A DNA stretch of 64,000 nt from Lentzea californiensis (lineage in GTDB: Bacteria > Actinomycetota > Actinomycetes > Mycobacteriales > Pseudonocardiaceae): NCBI RefSeq assembly GCF_024648825.1, contig NZ_JANBBE010000005.1:468706-532705 (forward strand), read 5' to 3'. Each line of letters begins with the position of its first letter. Position 1 is the first letter of the stretch. Positions 17,767 through 26,983 of the stretch are shown here, one piece after another. The notes below the pieces were generated by a model that saw only the letters and a program-made list of their open reading frames with translations, made no database searches and was not told the origin of the DNA. Position numbers and translations under genes: made by a program.

Positions 17767-18786
17767 ATGCCGATCTCACGCAGGACCCTGCTCGCCCTGC
17801 TCGCTTCCGCGCCGGTGCTCGCGTCGTGCGGCGTGGGCGGTTCGTCGGCGACCGGCGGGAAGAAGGTGCGGATCGCGTTCCAGAACTTCGCTGACAGCAC
17901 GCTGCTGCTGAAGGACCAGAAGACACTGGAGAAGGCGTTACCGGACCACGAGTTCACCTGGACCGCGTTCGACTCCGGTGCGAGCATCAACACCGCCTTC
18001 CTGGGAGGTGCGATCGATCTCGCGGTCATCGGCAGCAGCCCTGCCGCCGCCGGCCTCTGCCCGCCGCTGAACATCCCCTACCAGGTGATCGAGCTCCTGA
18101 ACGTCATCGGTGACAGCGAGGCGCTCGTGGTGCGCAAGGCCACCGGTATCACGAAGATCTCGGAGCTGGCCGGCCGCAAGATCGCCGCACCGTTCAGCTC
18201 GACGGCCCACTACAGCCTGCTCGCCGCGCTGGAACTGGGCGGGGTGGACGCGGCCTCGGTCACGCTGGTCGACCTCGAACCGCAGAACATCCAGGCAGCG
18301 TGGCAGCGCGGCGACATCGACGGCGCCTACGTCTGGACACCGGTGCTGAGCGTCCTGCAGCAGGACGGCGTGACGCTCACCGACAGCGCGAAACTCGCGG
18401 CCGCCGGCAAGCCGACGCTGACGTTCACCGTGGCCCGCAAGGAGTTCGCTGACGCCAGCCCCGACGTGGTCGACAAGTGGCTGGCCGCGACGAACGACGC
18501 GATCAAGCTGATCAAGACGGACCCCGCGACGGTCGCGGCCGCGGTCAGCCGGCAGATCGGCATCGGCGAGGCCGATGCGTTGTCCCAGTTGAAGCAGAAC
18601 ATCTACCTCGACCACGACGAGCAACGCGGAGCCGGCTACTTCGGCACCGCGCAGGCGCCGGGGCAGCTGGCGAACCGCCTGCGCGACACGGCGGAGTTCC
18701 TGCATGCGCAGAAGAAGGTCGAACAGGTGCCGGATCTGACGACCTTCCAGGCCGCGCTGCGAGCACCGGGAGCCGGGCGTGGCTGA
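17767..18786 (+). CDS. ABC substrate-binding lipoprotein (SsuA/TauA-like), second importer
   Basis: A 339-residue NitT/TauT-family receptor. The signal carries twin arginines (ISRRTLL) and a lipobox LASC with Cys21 as the lipidation site, so export may be by Tat. Landmarks are VRIAFQNFADSTLLLKDQKTLEKALPDHEFTW, GAIDLAVIGSSPAAAG and ISELAGRKIAAPFSSTAHYSL. The preceding TCGGAG-like bases (ACCGAGGAG) supply the ribosome site. The 3' end overlaps the ATPase start by eight bases. The substrate is probably an alkanesulfonate/taurine-like anion, by family and by the downstream dioxygenase. Confidence 0.86.
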   Translation: MPISRRTLLALLASAPVLASCGVGGSSATGGKKVRIAFQNFADSTLLLKDQKTLEKALPDHEFTWTAFDSGASINTAFLGGAIDLAVIGSSPAAAGLCPPLNIPYQVIELLNVIGDSEALVVRKATGITKISELAGRKIAAPFSSTAHYSLLAALELGGVDAASVTLVDLEPQNIQAAWQRGDIDGAYVWTPVLSVLQQDGVTLTDSAKLAAAGKPTLTFTVARKEFADASPDVVDKWLAATNDAIKLIKTDPATVAAAVSRQIGIGEADALSQLKQNIYLDHDEQRGAGYFGTAQAPGQLANRLRDTAEFLHAQKKVEQVPDLTTFQAALRAPGAGRG

Positions 18787-19573
18787 CATCGCCGCACTGC
18801 GCGGGGTCGAACACGCCTACCCGACGAAGGCGGGCCCGGTGCCGGCGCTCGGGCCGCTGGACCTCGCGGTGGCGCCGGGGGAGTTCCTGGTCGTCGTGGG
18901 CCCGTCGGGGTCGGGCAAGAGCACGCTGCTGCGCATGCTGGCCGGGTTCGAACGTCCGTCCACAGGGGACGTGACGCTGCTCGGCCACCCGCCGGTGCCG
19001 GGCCGCGAGGTCGGGGTGGTGTTCCAGCAGCCCCGGCTGTTCCCGTGGAGCACCGTCGACGGCAACATCACCACGGCGTTGAAGTGGGCGAAGGTGCCGA
19101 AGCCGGAACGGCCGGCGCGGGCGGCGGAACTGCTGTCGCTGGTCGGCCTCGACGGCCTCGGCCCGAGACGCACCTGGGAGATCTCCGGCGGCCAGCAGCA
19201 ACGCGTCGCCATCGCCCGCGCACTCGCCGCACGTCCCCGGTTGTTGCTGATGGACGAGCCGTTCGCCGCACTGGACGCCCTGACCAGGGAGCGCCTCCAG
19301 GAGGACGTGCGCTCACTCGCGGGCGACGGCAGATCGGTAGTGTTCGTGACGCACAGCGTGGACGAGGCGGTGTTCCTCGGCAGTCGCATCATCGTGCTCA
19401 CCGACCGGCCGGGCCGGATCTCGCTGAGCCTGCCCGTCGACCTGCCCCGCCACGGCCTCCCGGCCGACGAACTGCGCGGATCGCCGCGGTTCGCGGCCCT
19501 GCGCGGCGAAGTGAGCGCCGCGGTGCGGGCGACCCTGTCCTCCCGATCCGACCAACTCGCGGAGAAGTCATGA
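18779..19573 (+). CDS. ABC transporter ATP-binding protein (SsuB/TauB-like), second importer
   Basis: A 264-residue ATPase with Walker A GPSGSGKST, Q-loop VVFQQPRLFPW, signature ISGGQQQRVAIARAL, Walker B LLLMDEPFAALD and H-loop VFVTHSVDEAVFLG. The C-terminal tail (IIVLTDRPGRISLSLPVDLPR) is the usual SsuB/TauB extension. GTG start overlaps the binding-protein gene; the stop overlaps the dioxygenase ATG. Confidence 0.89.
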   Translation: MADIAALRGVEHAYPTKAGPVPALGPLDLAVAPGEFLVVVGPSGSGKSTLLRMLAGFERPSTGDVTLLGHPPVPGREVGVVFQQPRLFPWSTVDGNITTALKWAKVPKPERPARAAELLSLVGLDGLGPRRTWEISGGQQQRVAIARALAARPRLLLMDEPFAALDALTRERLQEDVRSLAGDGRSVVFVTHSVDEAVFLGSRIIVLTDRPGRISLSLPVDLPRHGLPADELRGSPRFAALRGEVSAAVRATLSSRSDQLAEKS

Positions 19574-20436
19574 CGCTCTCGTTCGAACCCCTGACGGTCG
19601 CGATCGGCGCGCAGGTGTCCGGAGTGGACCTGGCGGCGGAGCTCACTCCCGAGGTGGCAGCCGAGATCCGGCAGGCCCTGCTGGAACGCAAGGTGCTCGT
19701 GTTCCGCGGCCAGCGGCTGGACCCGTCCGCGCACCGGGCGTTCGCGGCGTCGCTCGGCGAGCTCACGCCGGCCCACCCGGTGGTGCCCGGCCTCGACGAG
19801 GACCACCCGGAGATCTACGTGCTGGACAGCGGAGACGGCGGCAAGGCGCCGGAATGGCACACCGACGTCACGTTCACCCGCACCCCGCCGCTGGGTTCCG
19901 TCCTGCGAGCCGTGGACCTGCCGCCGACCGGAGGCGACACCTGCTGGACCGACCTGGAGGCCGCCTACCTCTGGTTGTCACCGCCGCTGCGCGAGCTGGC
20001 CGACAAGCTCGAAGCGGTCCACGACGGCCGCAAGGACTTCGAGGAACTCCTGCACGTCAGGCAGTCCGGCGAGGGCAACCTGTGGGAGGGCGAGCGGGTC
20101 CGGTCGCTCGACCCCGTGACGCACCCGGTCGTGCGCGTGCACCCGGAGACCGGCCGCCGCAGCCTCTTCGTGAACCCCGGCTTCACCACTCACGTCAAGA
20201 ACGTGTCGGAGATCGAGAGCCGCGCCCTGCTCGACCTGCTCTTCGCCGCCATCGGTCGTCAGGAGTACAGCATCCGGCACCGCTGGGCACCCGGTGACGT
20301 CGTGGTGTGGGACAACCGCAGCACCGCGCACCTGGCCGTCGACGACTACGGCGACCAGCACCGCGTCATGCACCGGATCACCGTCCGCGGCGACCAGCCC
20401 GTGGGAGTGGCGGCCAGAAGTCCTTCCCGCGGTTGA
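19570..20436 (+). CDS. TauD/TfdA-family Fe(II)/2-oxoglutarate dioxygenase
   Basis: A 288-residue non-haem iron oxygenase that hydroxylates an imported substrate, in TauD releasing sulfite from taurine. The iron facial triad is visible: His97 and Asp99 in EWHTDVTF, and His254 in NRSTAHLAVDDYG. Arg269 (HRVMHRI), 15 residues after His254, is placed to bind 2-oxoglutarate as in TauD. The N-terminus (FEPLTVAIGAQVSGVDL) is canonical. Translational coupling (ATGA) to the importer ATPase makes an import-and-desulfonate unit the simplest reading. Specificity (taurine, alkylsulfate, other sulfonate) cannot be told from sequence. Confidence 0.87.
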   Translation: MTLSFEPLTVAIGAQVSGVDLAAELTPEVAAEIRQALLERKVLVFRGQRLDPSAHRAFAASLGELTPAHPVVPGLDEDHPEIYVLDSGDGGKAPEWHTDVTFTRTPPLGSVLRAVDLPPTGGDTCWTDLEAAYLWLSPPLRELADKLEAVHDGRKDFEELLHVRQSGEGNLWEGERVRSLDPVTHPVVRVHPETGRRSLFVNPGFTTHVKNVSEIESRALLDLLFAAIGRQEYSIRHRWAPGDVVVWDNRSTAHLAVDDYGDQHRVMHRITVRGDQPVGVAARSPSRG

Positions 20437-20445
20437 GGCAACGGG

Positions 20446-20805
20446 TCAGGTGTTCTCGGCCGGGTCGCTGTGGACGATCTTGCCTTCGACGTTCTTGCGC
20501 GGCACGCCGTCCACGTCCACGCAGAGTCCGAAGACGCGGTCCCTGTTGGTCCAGCCGTTGATTCGACCGCGGTTGTTCCCGATCTGCACCCGCTGCCCGG
20601 CGATCGCGGTCACCCGGTGCAGGTACGTCGTTCCGGCGACCCGCACCAGCACGATGTCGTCCACCTCGAGCTTGGCCGTGTCGACCGGAGCGACGGTCAC
20701 CGACTGGCGGCTGCGGATGAGCGGCACCATTGACGAGCCGGTCGGACGGAACTGCACCTCTTCGCCGCGCGCGACCCGAGCCGCGACGACGTCCAACATT
20801 CCCAC
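20446..20805 (-). CDS. S24/S26-like peptidase domain protein
   Basis: A 119-residue protein with a LexA/signal-peptidase-like fold: the GSSMVPLI motif holds the candidate nucleophile Ser (~25), VDDIVLVRVAGTTYLHRV gives a strand pair with His where LexA/bacterial SPase I have Lys (archaeal-type signal peptidases use His), and GNNRGRINGW follows. No membrane helix is visible, so it is not a standard leader peptidase. It is divergent from an ABC exporter ~130 bases away. Function is unknown; processing of a small substrate is a guess. Confidence 0.65.
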   Translation of the reverse strand: MGMLDVVAARVARGEEVQFRPTGSSMVPLIRSRQSVTVAPVDTAKLEVDDIVLVRVAGTTYLHRVTAIAGQRVQIGNNRGRINGWTNRDRVFGLCVDVDGVPRKNVEGKIVHSDPAENT

Positions 20806-20937
20806 GTGGCGCAGCTTCTACGGCAGGCCGGACCTGCGCAACCCATTTCCGATCCCGCCACACGCCGCGATATTCGATCGCTACGACCCGGCGTTCTGCG
20901 GCAGCATGAGGAAGCCGAGGTGTCCGGAGGGGATCGG

Positions 20938-22737
20938 GTGGTAGCGCCAGAATCGGAGAAGCCTGTCCGCAAGAACGCGGTCCCGCTCGCCGTGCGCCTG
21001 TACGGCAAGGAACTGCGGCGCCACGGGTTCATGACCATCGGCGCACTCGTGTTGCCCGCGCTGGGCGTCACGTGCCAGCTCTACCTCGCACCGTTGGCGG
21101 TGGGCGGGCTTGTGGGAAAGCTTGCGGGTGGTGGCGACACGGGCCTGAGCACCGTGCTGCCGTACGTGCTGGCCTTCGGCGGTTTCATGCTGCTGTCGGA
21201 ACTGTTGTGGCGCATCGGGCTGCACTGCCTCAACCGCGTGGACGGCCGCGGGATCGAGAACCTGTCCGCGTTCGCGATGGACGAGCTGCTGGGGAAGGAC
21301 GCGGCGTTCTTCCACGACAACTTCGCCGGGTCGCTCACCAAACGGGTGCTGAGCTTCGCGTTCCGCTTCGAGGACTTCGTGGACACGCTGGCGTTCAAGA
21401 TCTTCGCCAACGTCATCCCGCTGGGTTTCGCCTGCGTCGTGCTGTGGAGCTACAACCCGGTGCTCGTCGCCGTGCTGATCGGCCTGATCCTGGTCACGGG
21501 ATGTGTGGTCGCACCGCTCATCCGCCACCGCCAGCGGCTGGTCGACCAGCGCGAGGCCGCCATCGCCGAGGTGTCCGGCCACGTCTCGGACACGCTCACG
21601 AACATGGAGACGGTACGGGCGTTCGCGGCCGAGCGGCGTGAGGGCGCGGAGCACCGGACCCGAGCCGCCAGGCAGCGAAGGCTGACACTGCGGTCGTGGG
21701 ACTACAACAACCTGCGCATCGACACCGTGATCGCGCCGCTGTCCGTGCTCACCAACGTGCTCGGCCTCGTGGTCGCGATCGGGGTCAGCGACGGGCTCGG
21801 CGTGGAGGCGATCGTGGTGACGTTCGCCTACTTCGGGAACGCGACGCGGATCATGTTCGAGTTCAACCAGATCTACCGGCAGGTGGAGAGTGCGCTCACC
21901 GAGGCGGCTCAGTTCACCGAACTGCTGCTCGACCCGCCGACCGTGCTCGACCCGCAGCACCCGGAACCGTTGCGCGTGAAGGACTCCCAGGTCCGGTTCG
22001 AGAACGTCGTGTTCACGCACGGCGGTGCCGAGCCGTTGTTCGACGGGCTCGACCTGGACATCCCGGCGGGCACGCGGATAGGCCTCGTCGGCCGCTCCGG
22101 CGGCGGCAAGACCACGCTCACCCGGCTGCTCCTGCGGCTGATGGACGTCGATCGCGGCCGTGTCCTCATCGGCGGCCAGGACATCGCCCGCCTCAGCCAA
22201 GGCGACCTGCGCGGCCTGATCGGGTACGTGCCCCAGGACCCGGCCATGTTCCACCGGACGCTGCGCGAGAACATCGCGTTCGCACGGCCGGGCGCGACCG
22301 ACGCCGAGATCCACCGCGCCGCGCACGCCGCGCACGTGACGGAGTTCGTGGACGCGCTGCCCGGCGGGTTCGACACGATGGTCGGCGAACGCGGCATCAA
22401 GCTGTCCGGCGGGCAACGGCAGCGGGTCGCGCTGGCCCGCGCCATCCTGCGCGACGCGCCGATCCTGCTGCTGGACGAGGCGACCAGCGCGCTGGACTCG
22501 GAGAGCGAGGTGCTGGTCCAGGAGGCGCTGTGGCGGCTCATGGAGGGCCGCACCGCGATCGTCGTGGCACACCGGCTGAGCACGGTCGTGCGGATGGACC
22601 GGCTGATCGTGCTCGACCGGGGCCGGATCGTCGAACAGGGCACCCACGCGGAACTGCTCGACTTCGACGGGACGTACGCGAAGCTGTGGCGTCACCAGTC
22701 CGGCGGCTTCCTCGACGAGGCGGTCGGTACCCGGTGA
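20938..22737 (+). CDS. ABC exporter, fused membrane and ATPase domains
   Basis: A ~599-residue half-transporter (ABCB/MsbA type). Six helices span ~20-310 (FMTIGALVLPALGVTCQLYLAPL, TVLPYVLAFGGFMLLSELLW, IPLGFACVVLW...VAVLIGLILVTG); the ATPase has Walker A GRSGGGKTT, Q-loop YVPQDPAMF, signature LSGGQRQRVALARAI, Walker B ILLLDEATSALD and H-loop IVVAHRLS. It works as a dimer to export a lipid, peptide or drug. GTG 20938 is preferred because GGAGGGG lies five bases upstream; an earlier GTG at 20806 in the same frame adds 44 weakly conserved residues and would abut the start of the divergent peptidase. Confidence 0.83.
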   Translation: MVAPESEKPVRKNAVPLAVRLYGKELRRHGFMTIGALVLPALGVTCQLYLAPLAVGGLVGKLAGGGDTGLSTVLPYVLAFGGFMLLSELLWRIGLHCLNRVDGRGIENLSAFAMDELLGKDAAFFHDNFAGSLTKRVLSFAFRFEDFVDTLAFKIFANVIPLGFACVVLWSYNPVLVAVLIGLILVTGCVVAPLIRHRQRLVDQREAAIAEVSGHVSDTLTNMETVRAFAAERREGAEHRTRAARQRRLTLRSWDYNNLRIDTVIAPLSVLTNVLGLVVAIGVSDGLGVEAIVVTFAYFGNATRIMFEFNQIYRQVESALTEAAQFTELLLDPPTVLDPQHPEPLRVKDSQVRFENVVFTHGGAEPLFDGLDLDIPAGTRIGLVGRSGGGKTTLTRLLLRLMDVDRGRVLIGGQDIARLSQGDLRGLIGYVPQDPAMFHRTLRENIAFARPGATDAEIHRAAHAAHVTEFVDALPGGFDTMVGERGIKLSGGQRQRVALARAILRDAPILLLDEATSALDSESEVLVQEALWRLMEGRTAIVVAHRLSTVVRMDRLIVLDRGRIVEQGTHAELLDFDGTYAKLWRHQSGGFLDEAVGTR

Positions 22738-22864
22738 CCTCGGCGGGATCACCCGATCCGGCGATCTCACGCCCTTCCCAGGCGCGCCGACTCGTCCGAT
22801 GTGGACGCGACCGGCAGGCTGTCACGGCGTCGCGACTGGAACACGGGGAAGGAACGACGAGCGA

Positions 22865-23143
22865 ATGATTCGAATCATGCCCGCCAAGGACAAGCACGTG
22901 AAGGTGACCTGGGCGCTGCCCCGGCACGAGCCGCCGGGACCGGTGAGCGTGGTCGGCGACTTCAACGGCTGGACGCCGGGAGCGACCGAGCTCCGCGCCC
23001 GCTCCAACGGCCGCCGCACAGCCGCGGTGGTCGTCCCGCGCGGCACGACGCTGCGCTTCCGCTACCTCGGTTCGGACGGCCACTGGTTCGACGACTCGGA
23101 CGCGGCGGCGCAAGACGACCACGGCTGCGTGATCACCGTCTGA
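22865..23143 (+). CDS. Small CBM48/isoamylase N-terminal-domain protein
   Basis: A ~92-residue stand-alone glycogen-binding-like domain: VTWALPRHEPPGPVSVVGDFNGWTPGATEL...RTAAVVVPRGTTLRFRYLGSDGHWFDDSDA matches the E-set/CBM48 fold of branching enzymes and AMPK-beta. Such orphan proteins are common in actinobacteria, often with unknown function. ATG 22865 has GGAAGGA about 11 bases upstream; ATG 22877 is an alternative. It follows the ABC exporter by ~130 bases. Confidence 0.75.
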   Translation: MIRIMPAKDKHVKVTWALPRHEPPGPVSVVGDFNGWTPGATELRARSNGRRTAAVVVPRGTTLRFRYLGSDGHWFDDSDAAAQDDHGCVITV

Positions 23144-23178
23144 CGGGGCGCCTTGCGTTCGCGGCGCTGAGCGGTGGT

Positions 23179-23676
<498 letters not shown>

Positions 23677-23731
23677 GAACGTGTGCGCCCGCGGTCAAGA
23701 CGGGCGCACACGGTGGGGTCGGACGATGGAG

Positions 23732-24904
23732 TCAGACGACGGGCGTGACGCCCCAGATCGCGTTCGCGGTGGCGAAGTCCTGCCACAGCAGGTCTGCGCC
23801 GGAGCCTCCGGAGATCATGCCCTTGGCGATCACGCCGGACGGGGTGGGCAGGACCACCGGGCCGCCGCTGTCGCCGGAACGGACGGCGATCACGTTGTCC
23901 TCCTGCCTGCTGCGCACCAGGCCGGTGTAGCACTCCCAGGTGCCGTACGCGTCGTGGCCGCAGTAGGAGGAGTTGCCCGCGTCGAGAACGACGTGGCCGC
24001 ACAGCCAGGTGGTGGTCGCCGCCGACGAGCAGAGCTCCTCGCCGGTGAAGACTCCCTGCCAGCCGATCACGTGGCCGATGGAGGTGCCGGCCTGGACGCC
24101 GGTGAAGATGTGGCTGTCGGCGCTGGCGGCGATGAGCAGCAGGTCCTGGCTCGGGTTCTCGTCGACGGCGGTGCCGACCGCGAGGGACTGGTTGCCGTTG
24201 CGCCAGGTCTGGCCCGGACGCCCGCAATGACCCGCGGTCAGCAGGTGTTTCCTGCCGCCGCGCCACACGCCGAAGCCGGCGCTGCAGGCCCAGCGTTCCT
24301 GGGCGACGAGGTAGCCGCCGCCGTAGAACGGCGAGGTGTCGTTGCTCCGTCCGGCCGGCCGCACGCGGTCCTGCACGACCACCTGCACCGGCGCGCCGAC
24401 GTCGGGCAGGCCGGCCGACCGAACGCCCGAAGTACCGTCCACGCCCACGGTCAGGCCGCTGCCGTCGACGGCGATCGACACGCGGTGTGCCGGACCGCCG
24501 GGGTGTGCGCGGAGGTGGTCGACCACGCGGTCGGACGCCGCCGTGAGCTCGGCGAGCGAGTACCGCGCCGGCAGGACCTCGACAGGGGCGGTGCGGCGGG
24601 CGTCGTCCACGGCCGTGCGCACGGCCGTGGGCACGGTGCCCTGGTACCACAGGCGGACGCCGCCGTCGTGCAGTTCCAGCCCCGCGAACCCGTGCCCGGC
24701 CTCGACCGCGCGGCGGATGCGGTCGGCAGCGGTGCGGGCCTTGTCCTGCGCCCTCATCGCGGCACGGTCGGCGGCGGGCAGGTTCTCGTAGGTGGTGTCC
24801 GGTGCGGGGGTGGGCTTGGGAGGTGCCGCGGTCGCGGTGGTGCTGCCGAGCGCCATGGCGGCCACGCCCAGCGCCGCGCAGAGCGAGTGTTTCCAGGAAC
24901 GCAT
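23732..24904 (-). CDS. Secreted trypsin-like serine protease
   Basis: A 390-residue exported S1-family protease. It has a signal peptide (MRSWKHSLCAALGVAAMALGSTTATAA), a ~150-residue pro-region, then a chymotrypsin fold with His226 (LLTAGHCG), Asp254 (SQDLLLIAA) and Ser346 (RSGDSGGPVV). Paired cysteines (CSAGF...GHC, CSSAATTTWLCG, CGHDAYGTWEC) suggest disulfides. ATG 24904 has GAGGAG just upstream; an upstream in-frame extension lacks a signal sequence. Probably part of the extracellular protein-scavenging set. Confidence 0.86.
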   Translation of the reverse strand: MRSWKHSLCAALGVAAMALGSTTATAAPPKPTPAPDTTYENLPAADRAAMRAQDKARTAADRIRRAVEAGHGFAGLELHDGGVRLWYQGTVPTAVRTAVDDARRTAPVEVLPARYSLAELTAASDRVVDHLRAHPGGPAHRVSIAVDGSGLTVGVDGTSGVRSAGLPDVGAPVQVVVQDRVRPAGRSNDTSPFYGGGYLVAQERWACSAGFGVWRGGRKHLLTAGHCGRPGQTWRNGNQSLAVGTAVDENPSQDLLLIAASADSHIFTGVQAGTSIGHVIGWQGVFTGEELCSSAATTTWLCGHVVLDAGNSSYCGHDAYGTWECYTGLVRSRQEDNVIAVRSGDSGGPVVLPTPSGVIAKGMISGGSGADLLWQDFATANAIWGVTPVV

Positions 24905-24981
24905 CTTTCTGCTCCTCAGCGGGGGTTCGTCAGCCTCGGACGAGGTGACGGGGACCAGCTTCGAGCCGCTGGAAGACCGCT

Positions 24982-25620
24982 TTACGAAAGCTGACGAAGG
25001 CGTCCGTTCGACGCCACCAGCGCGAACGGCTGCCGCGGATCGGCGCCCTCGGGGGACGCCGGTGGCGCGAGCACGACCGAGACGCCCCACACCAGCACGG
25101 TGTACGTCCCGCGCTCCGGCGCCTGCACCCGGATCCGCTGGACGTTGTCGACGGCCTCGCCGAAGCCCCGCTCGTCACCGTCGAGGACCGTCCCGCCCGG
25201 CGTGCGGAGCTGCAGGTACAGCTCGTTGACCAACCCGCCCACCCCCGGCGACGACGGAGCGTCCGTCCACACGGGAGTCACGTCGAGACGAACCGGTTCG
25301 ACGTCGAACTCGTACCTCCGCACCTCCCCGGTACCGACAGCCGCCTCGGGATCGTCGGCGAACCAGGCCGCCGCGACCGAACGGCTCACGTCGACCCGGC
25401 CGAACCCGCAGGGGTCGCGCAGCGGCACGGCACCGTTGACCAGGAACGCCTTCACCAGTGCGGCGGACGGCGTGTGGTGCGTGCGGAGTTCGGTCTCGTC
25501 TGGGGTGACACGATCGACGCCGGGGCGGCACTGTTCGTCGTCGCGCGCGACGAGACCAGCCAGACGGCCGCTTTCGCCCGGCTTCCCCGAGGCGCCAGTG
25601 CCTGGATCGTGATCGCCCAC
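24982..25620 (-). pseudogene. Subtilisin-like (S8) protease remnant, C-terminal part
   Basis: The recognisable part begins at HTPSAALVKAFLVNGAVPL and continues PCGFGRVDVSRSVAAAWF...RRYEFDVEPVRLDVTPVWTDAPSSPG, the end of the catalytic domain and beta-sandwich C-terminal domain of extracellular subtilases. The catalytic Asp, His and the GTSMA Ser segment are missing; the 60 residues before HTPSA show no homology in this frame. The stump lies directly downstream of the FAH-family gene, 27 bases from its stop, without its own start signals. Confidence 0.55.
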
Positions 25621-25647
25621 TGAGCGTTGAGCAGGTTGGTGCCCAGG

Positions 25648-26832
25648 TCACGAGCGCGGCGAGCCCAGCAGGCCGCGGGCGGCGAGGTTCTCCATCAGCG
25701 CGGTGATGCCGAACGTCCAGTCCTCCGCGTCCTCGGCGGTGTTCACGACGTTCGTCAGCGCGCCCAGGCGGGGCGAGGAGATGCGGACGACGTCCCCGAC
25801 CTTGTGCGTGAACCCTTCGCCGGGCTGGTCGCGGTCCTCGGTCGGAGCGAACATCGTGCCGGTGAACAGGACGAAGCCGTCGGGGTAGCGGTGGTGGGCG
25901 CCGAAGGCGTGGGACACGAGGTCTTCCAGCTCCCGGCTGATCTCGGAGACCGGGTTCACGCCGTGCAGCTCGAAACCGTCGGGGCCGGTGACGTCCAACG
26001 CGATCTCGGTGGCTTTGGCGTCCGCCAGGGTGAACCCTTCGTCGAAGAGCCGGAGGAACGGTCCGATGGCGCAGGAGGCGTTGTTGTCCTTCGCCTCGGT
26101 GAGCAGAAGGGCGCTGCGGCCCTCGAAGTCGCGCAGGTTGACGTCGTTGCCGAGCGTCGCGCCGACCGGGTTCCCGCGTGAGTCCACCACCAGGACGAGC
26201 TCGGGCTCGGGGTTGTTCCAGGCTGATCGGGCGAGAACGCCGATGTCGGCTCCGAGCCCCACGGCCGAGAGCACCGGGGCCTTGGTGAAGATCTCCGGGT
26301 CCGGGCCGATGCCGACCTCGAGGTACTGCGACCACAGGCCCTCGGCCTGGAGAACCCTCTTCACCTCCGCGGCCTGGGCGGACCCAGGCTTCAGGTGGGA
26401 GATGTGACCCTGGACGATCGCGCCCACCTTCTCGCGAACTTCCTCGGCCCGCTTGGGATCCCCGTCGGCGCGCTCTTCGATGACCCGCTCGAGCATGCTG
26501 CGGACGAAGGTCACGCCGGCGGCCTTGAGCACCTGCAGGTCGACCGGTGCCAGGAACCGGGGAACGGCACCGGCCGGGTTCGTCGTCGCGGCCAGCACAT
26601 CCGCGAGCGGCCACGACGTGCCGCCTGGGTGGTTCCTGACGACCTCCAGCGCGTCCGGCCGCTCGAGCAAGGACGACACCGTCGACGCCAGCGGCGACAG
26701 GTCGACCACCTCGTCGCCGCAGATCGTCACGACCGAAGGGCCGCCGGCGTACGGGTCGAAGACCCTCGCGACGAGTGCGGCGACCGCTGCGTCCTGGGGG
26801 AGGACGTCGGCGGCGTGGAGTGAGATCCCCAT
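25648..26832 (-). CDS. Fumarylacetoacetate hydrolase-family protein
   Basis: A 394-residue cytosolic member of the FAH superfamily, metal-dependent C-C bond hydrolases, dehydratases or decarboxylases. Characteristic segments are VGIGPDPEIFTKAPVLSAVGLGADIGVL, NNPEPELVLVVDSRGNPVGATLGNDVNLRDFEGRSALLLTEAKDNNASCAIGPF, the core metal/substrate region, and a C-terminal GEGFTHKVGDVVRISSPRLGALTNVV. The length and style resemble the sugar-acid (2-keto-3-deoxy acid dehydratase-like) subgroup rather than tyrosine-catabolic FAH, but this is inference. ATG 26832 begins the conserved MGISLHAADVLP with AGGCAGG upstream. Divergent from dhbA; no functional link to the siderophore is evident. Confidence 0.78.
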   Translation of the reverse strand: MGISLHAADVLPQDAAVAALVARVFDPYAGGPSVVTICGDEVVDLSPLASTVSSLLERPDALEVVRNHPGGTSWPLADVLAATTNPAGAVPRFLAPVDLQVLKAAGVTFVRSMLERVIEERADGDPKRAEEVREKVGAIVQGHISHLKPGSAQAAEVKRVLQAEGLWSQYLEVGIGPDPEIFTKAPVLSAVGLGADIGVLARSAWNNPEPELVLVVDSRGNPVGATLGNDVNLRDFEGRSALLLTEAKDNNASCAIGPFLRLFDEGFTLADAKATEIALDVTGPDGFELHGVNPVSEISRELEDLVSHAFGAHHRYPDGFVLFTGTMFAPTEDRDQPGEGFTHKVGDVVRISSPRLGALTNVVNTAEDAEDWTFGITALMENLAARGLLGSPRS

Positions 26833-26946
26833 GGAAAGCCTGCCTCTCGCACTGAATCGGCTCGATTTCAAGCGAAACCGCCCAAATCGATCACCAGTAT
26901 GGCGACGTTCACATGGGCGATCACCCAGTTGACTTCTTCCCTCTTG

Positions 26947-26965
26947 TTAGGTGAGGCTTTCCTAA
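26947..26965. promoter_or_regulatory. Iron box (IdeR/DmdR1-type) upstream of dhbA
   Basis: TTAGGTGAGGCTTTCCTAA matches 16 of 19 positions of the consensus TTAGGTTAGGCTAACCTAA (consensus from memory of the DtxR/IdeR family). It lies 18 bases before the dhbA GTG at 26984, and TTGACT (26929-26934) upstream could be a -35. Iron-loaded repressor would block dhbA transcription; it could also affect the divergent FAH gene. Confidence 0.82.
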
Positions 26966-26983
26966 GTCTGGGTGGAGGATGAA

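Noticed and set aside
20938..22737. Siderophore exporter role for this ABC transporter
   Set aside because: It is 4-5 kb from the iron boxes, has no iron box of its own and is separated by stumps and proteases; the DHA2 exporter inside the cluster is a better candidate.
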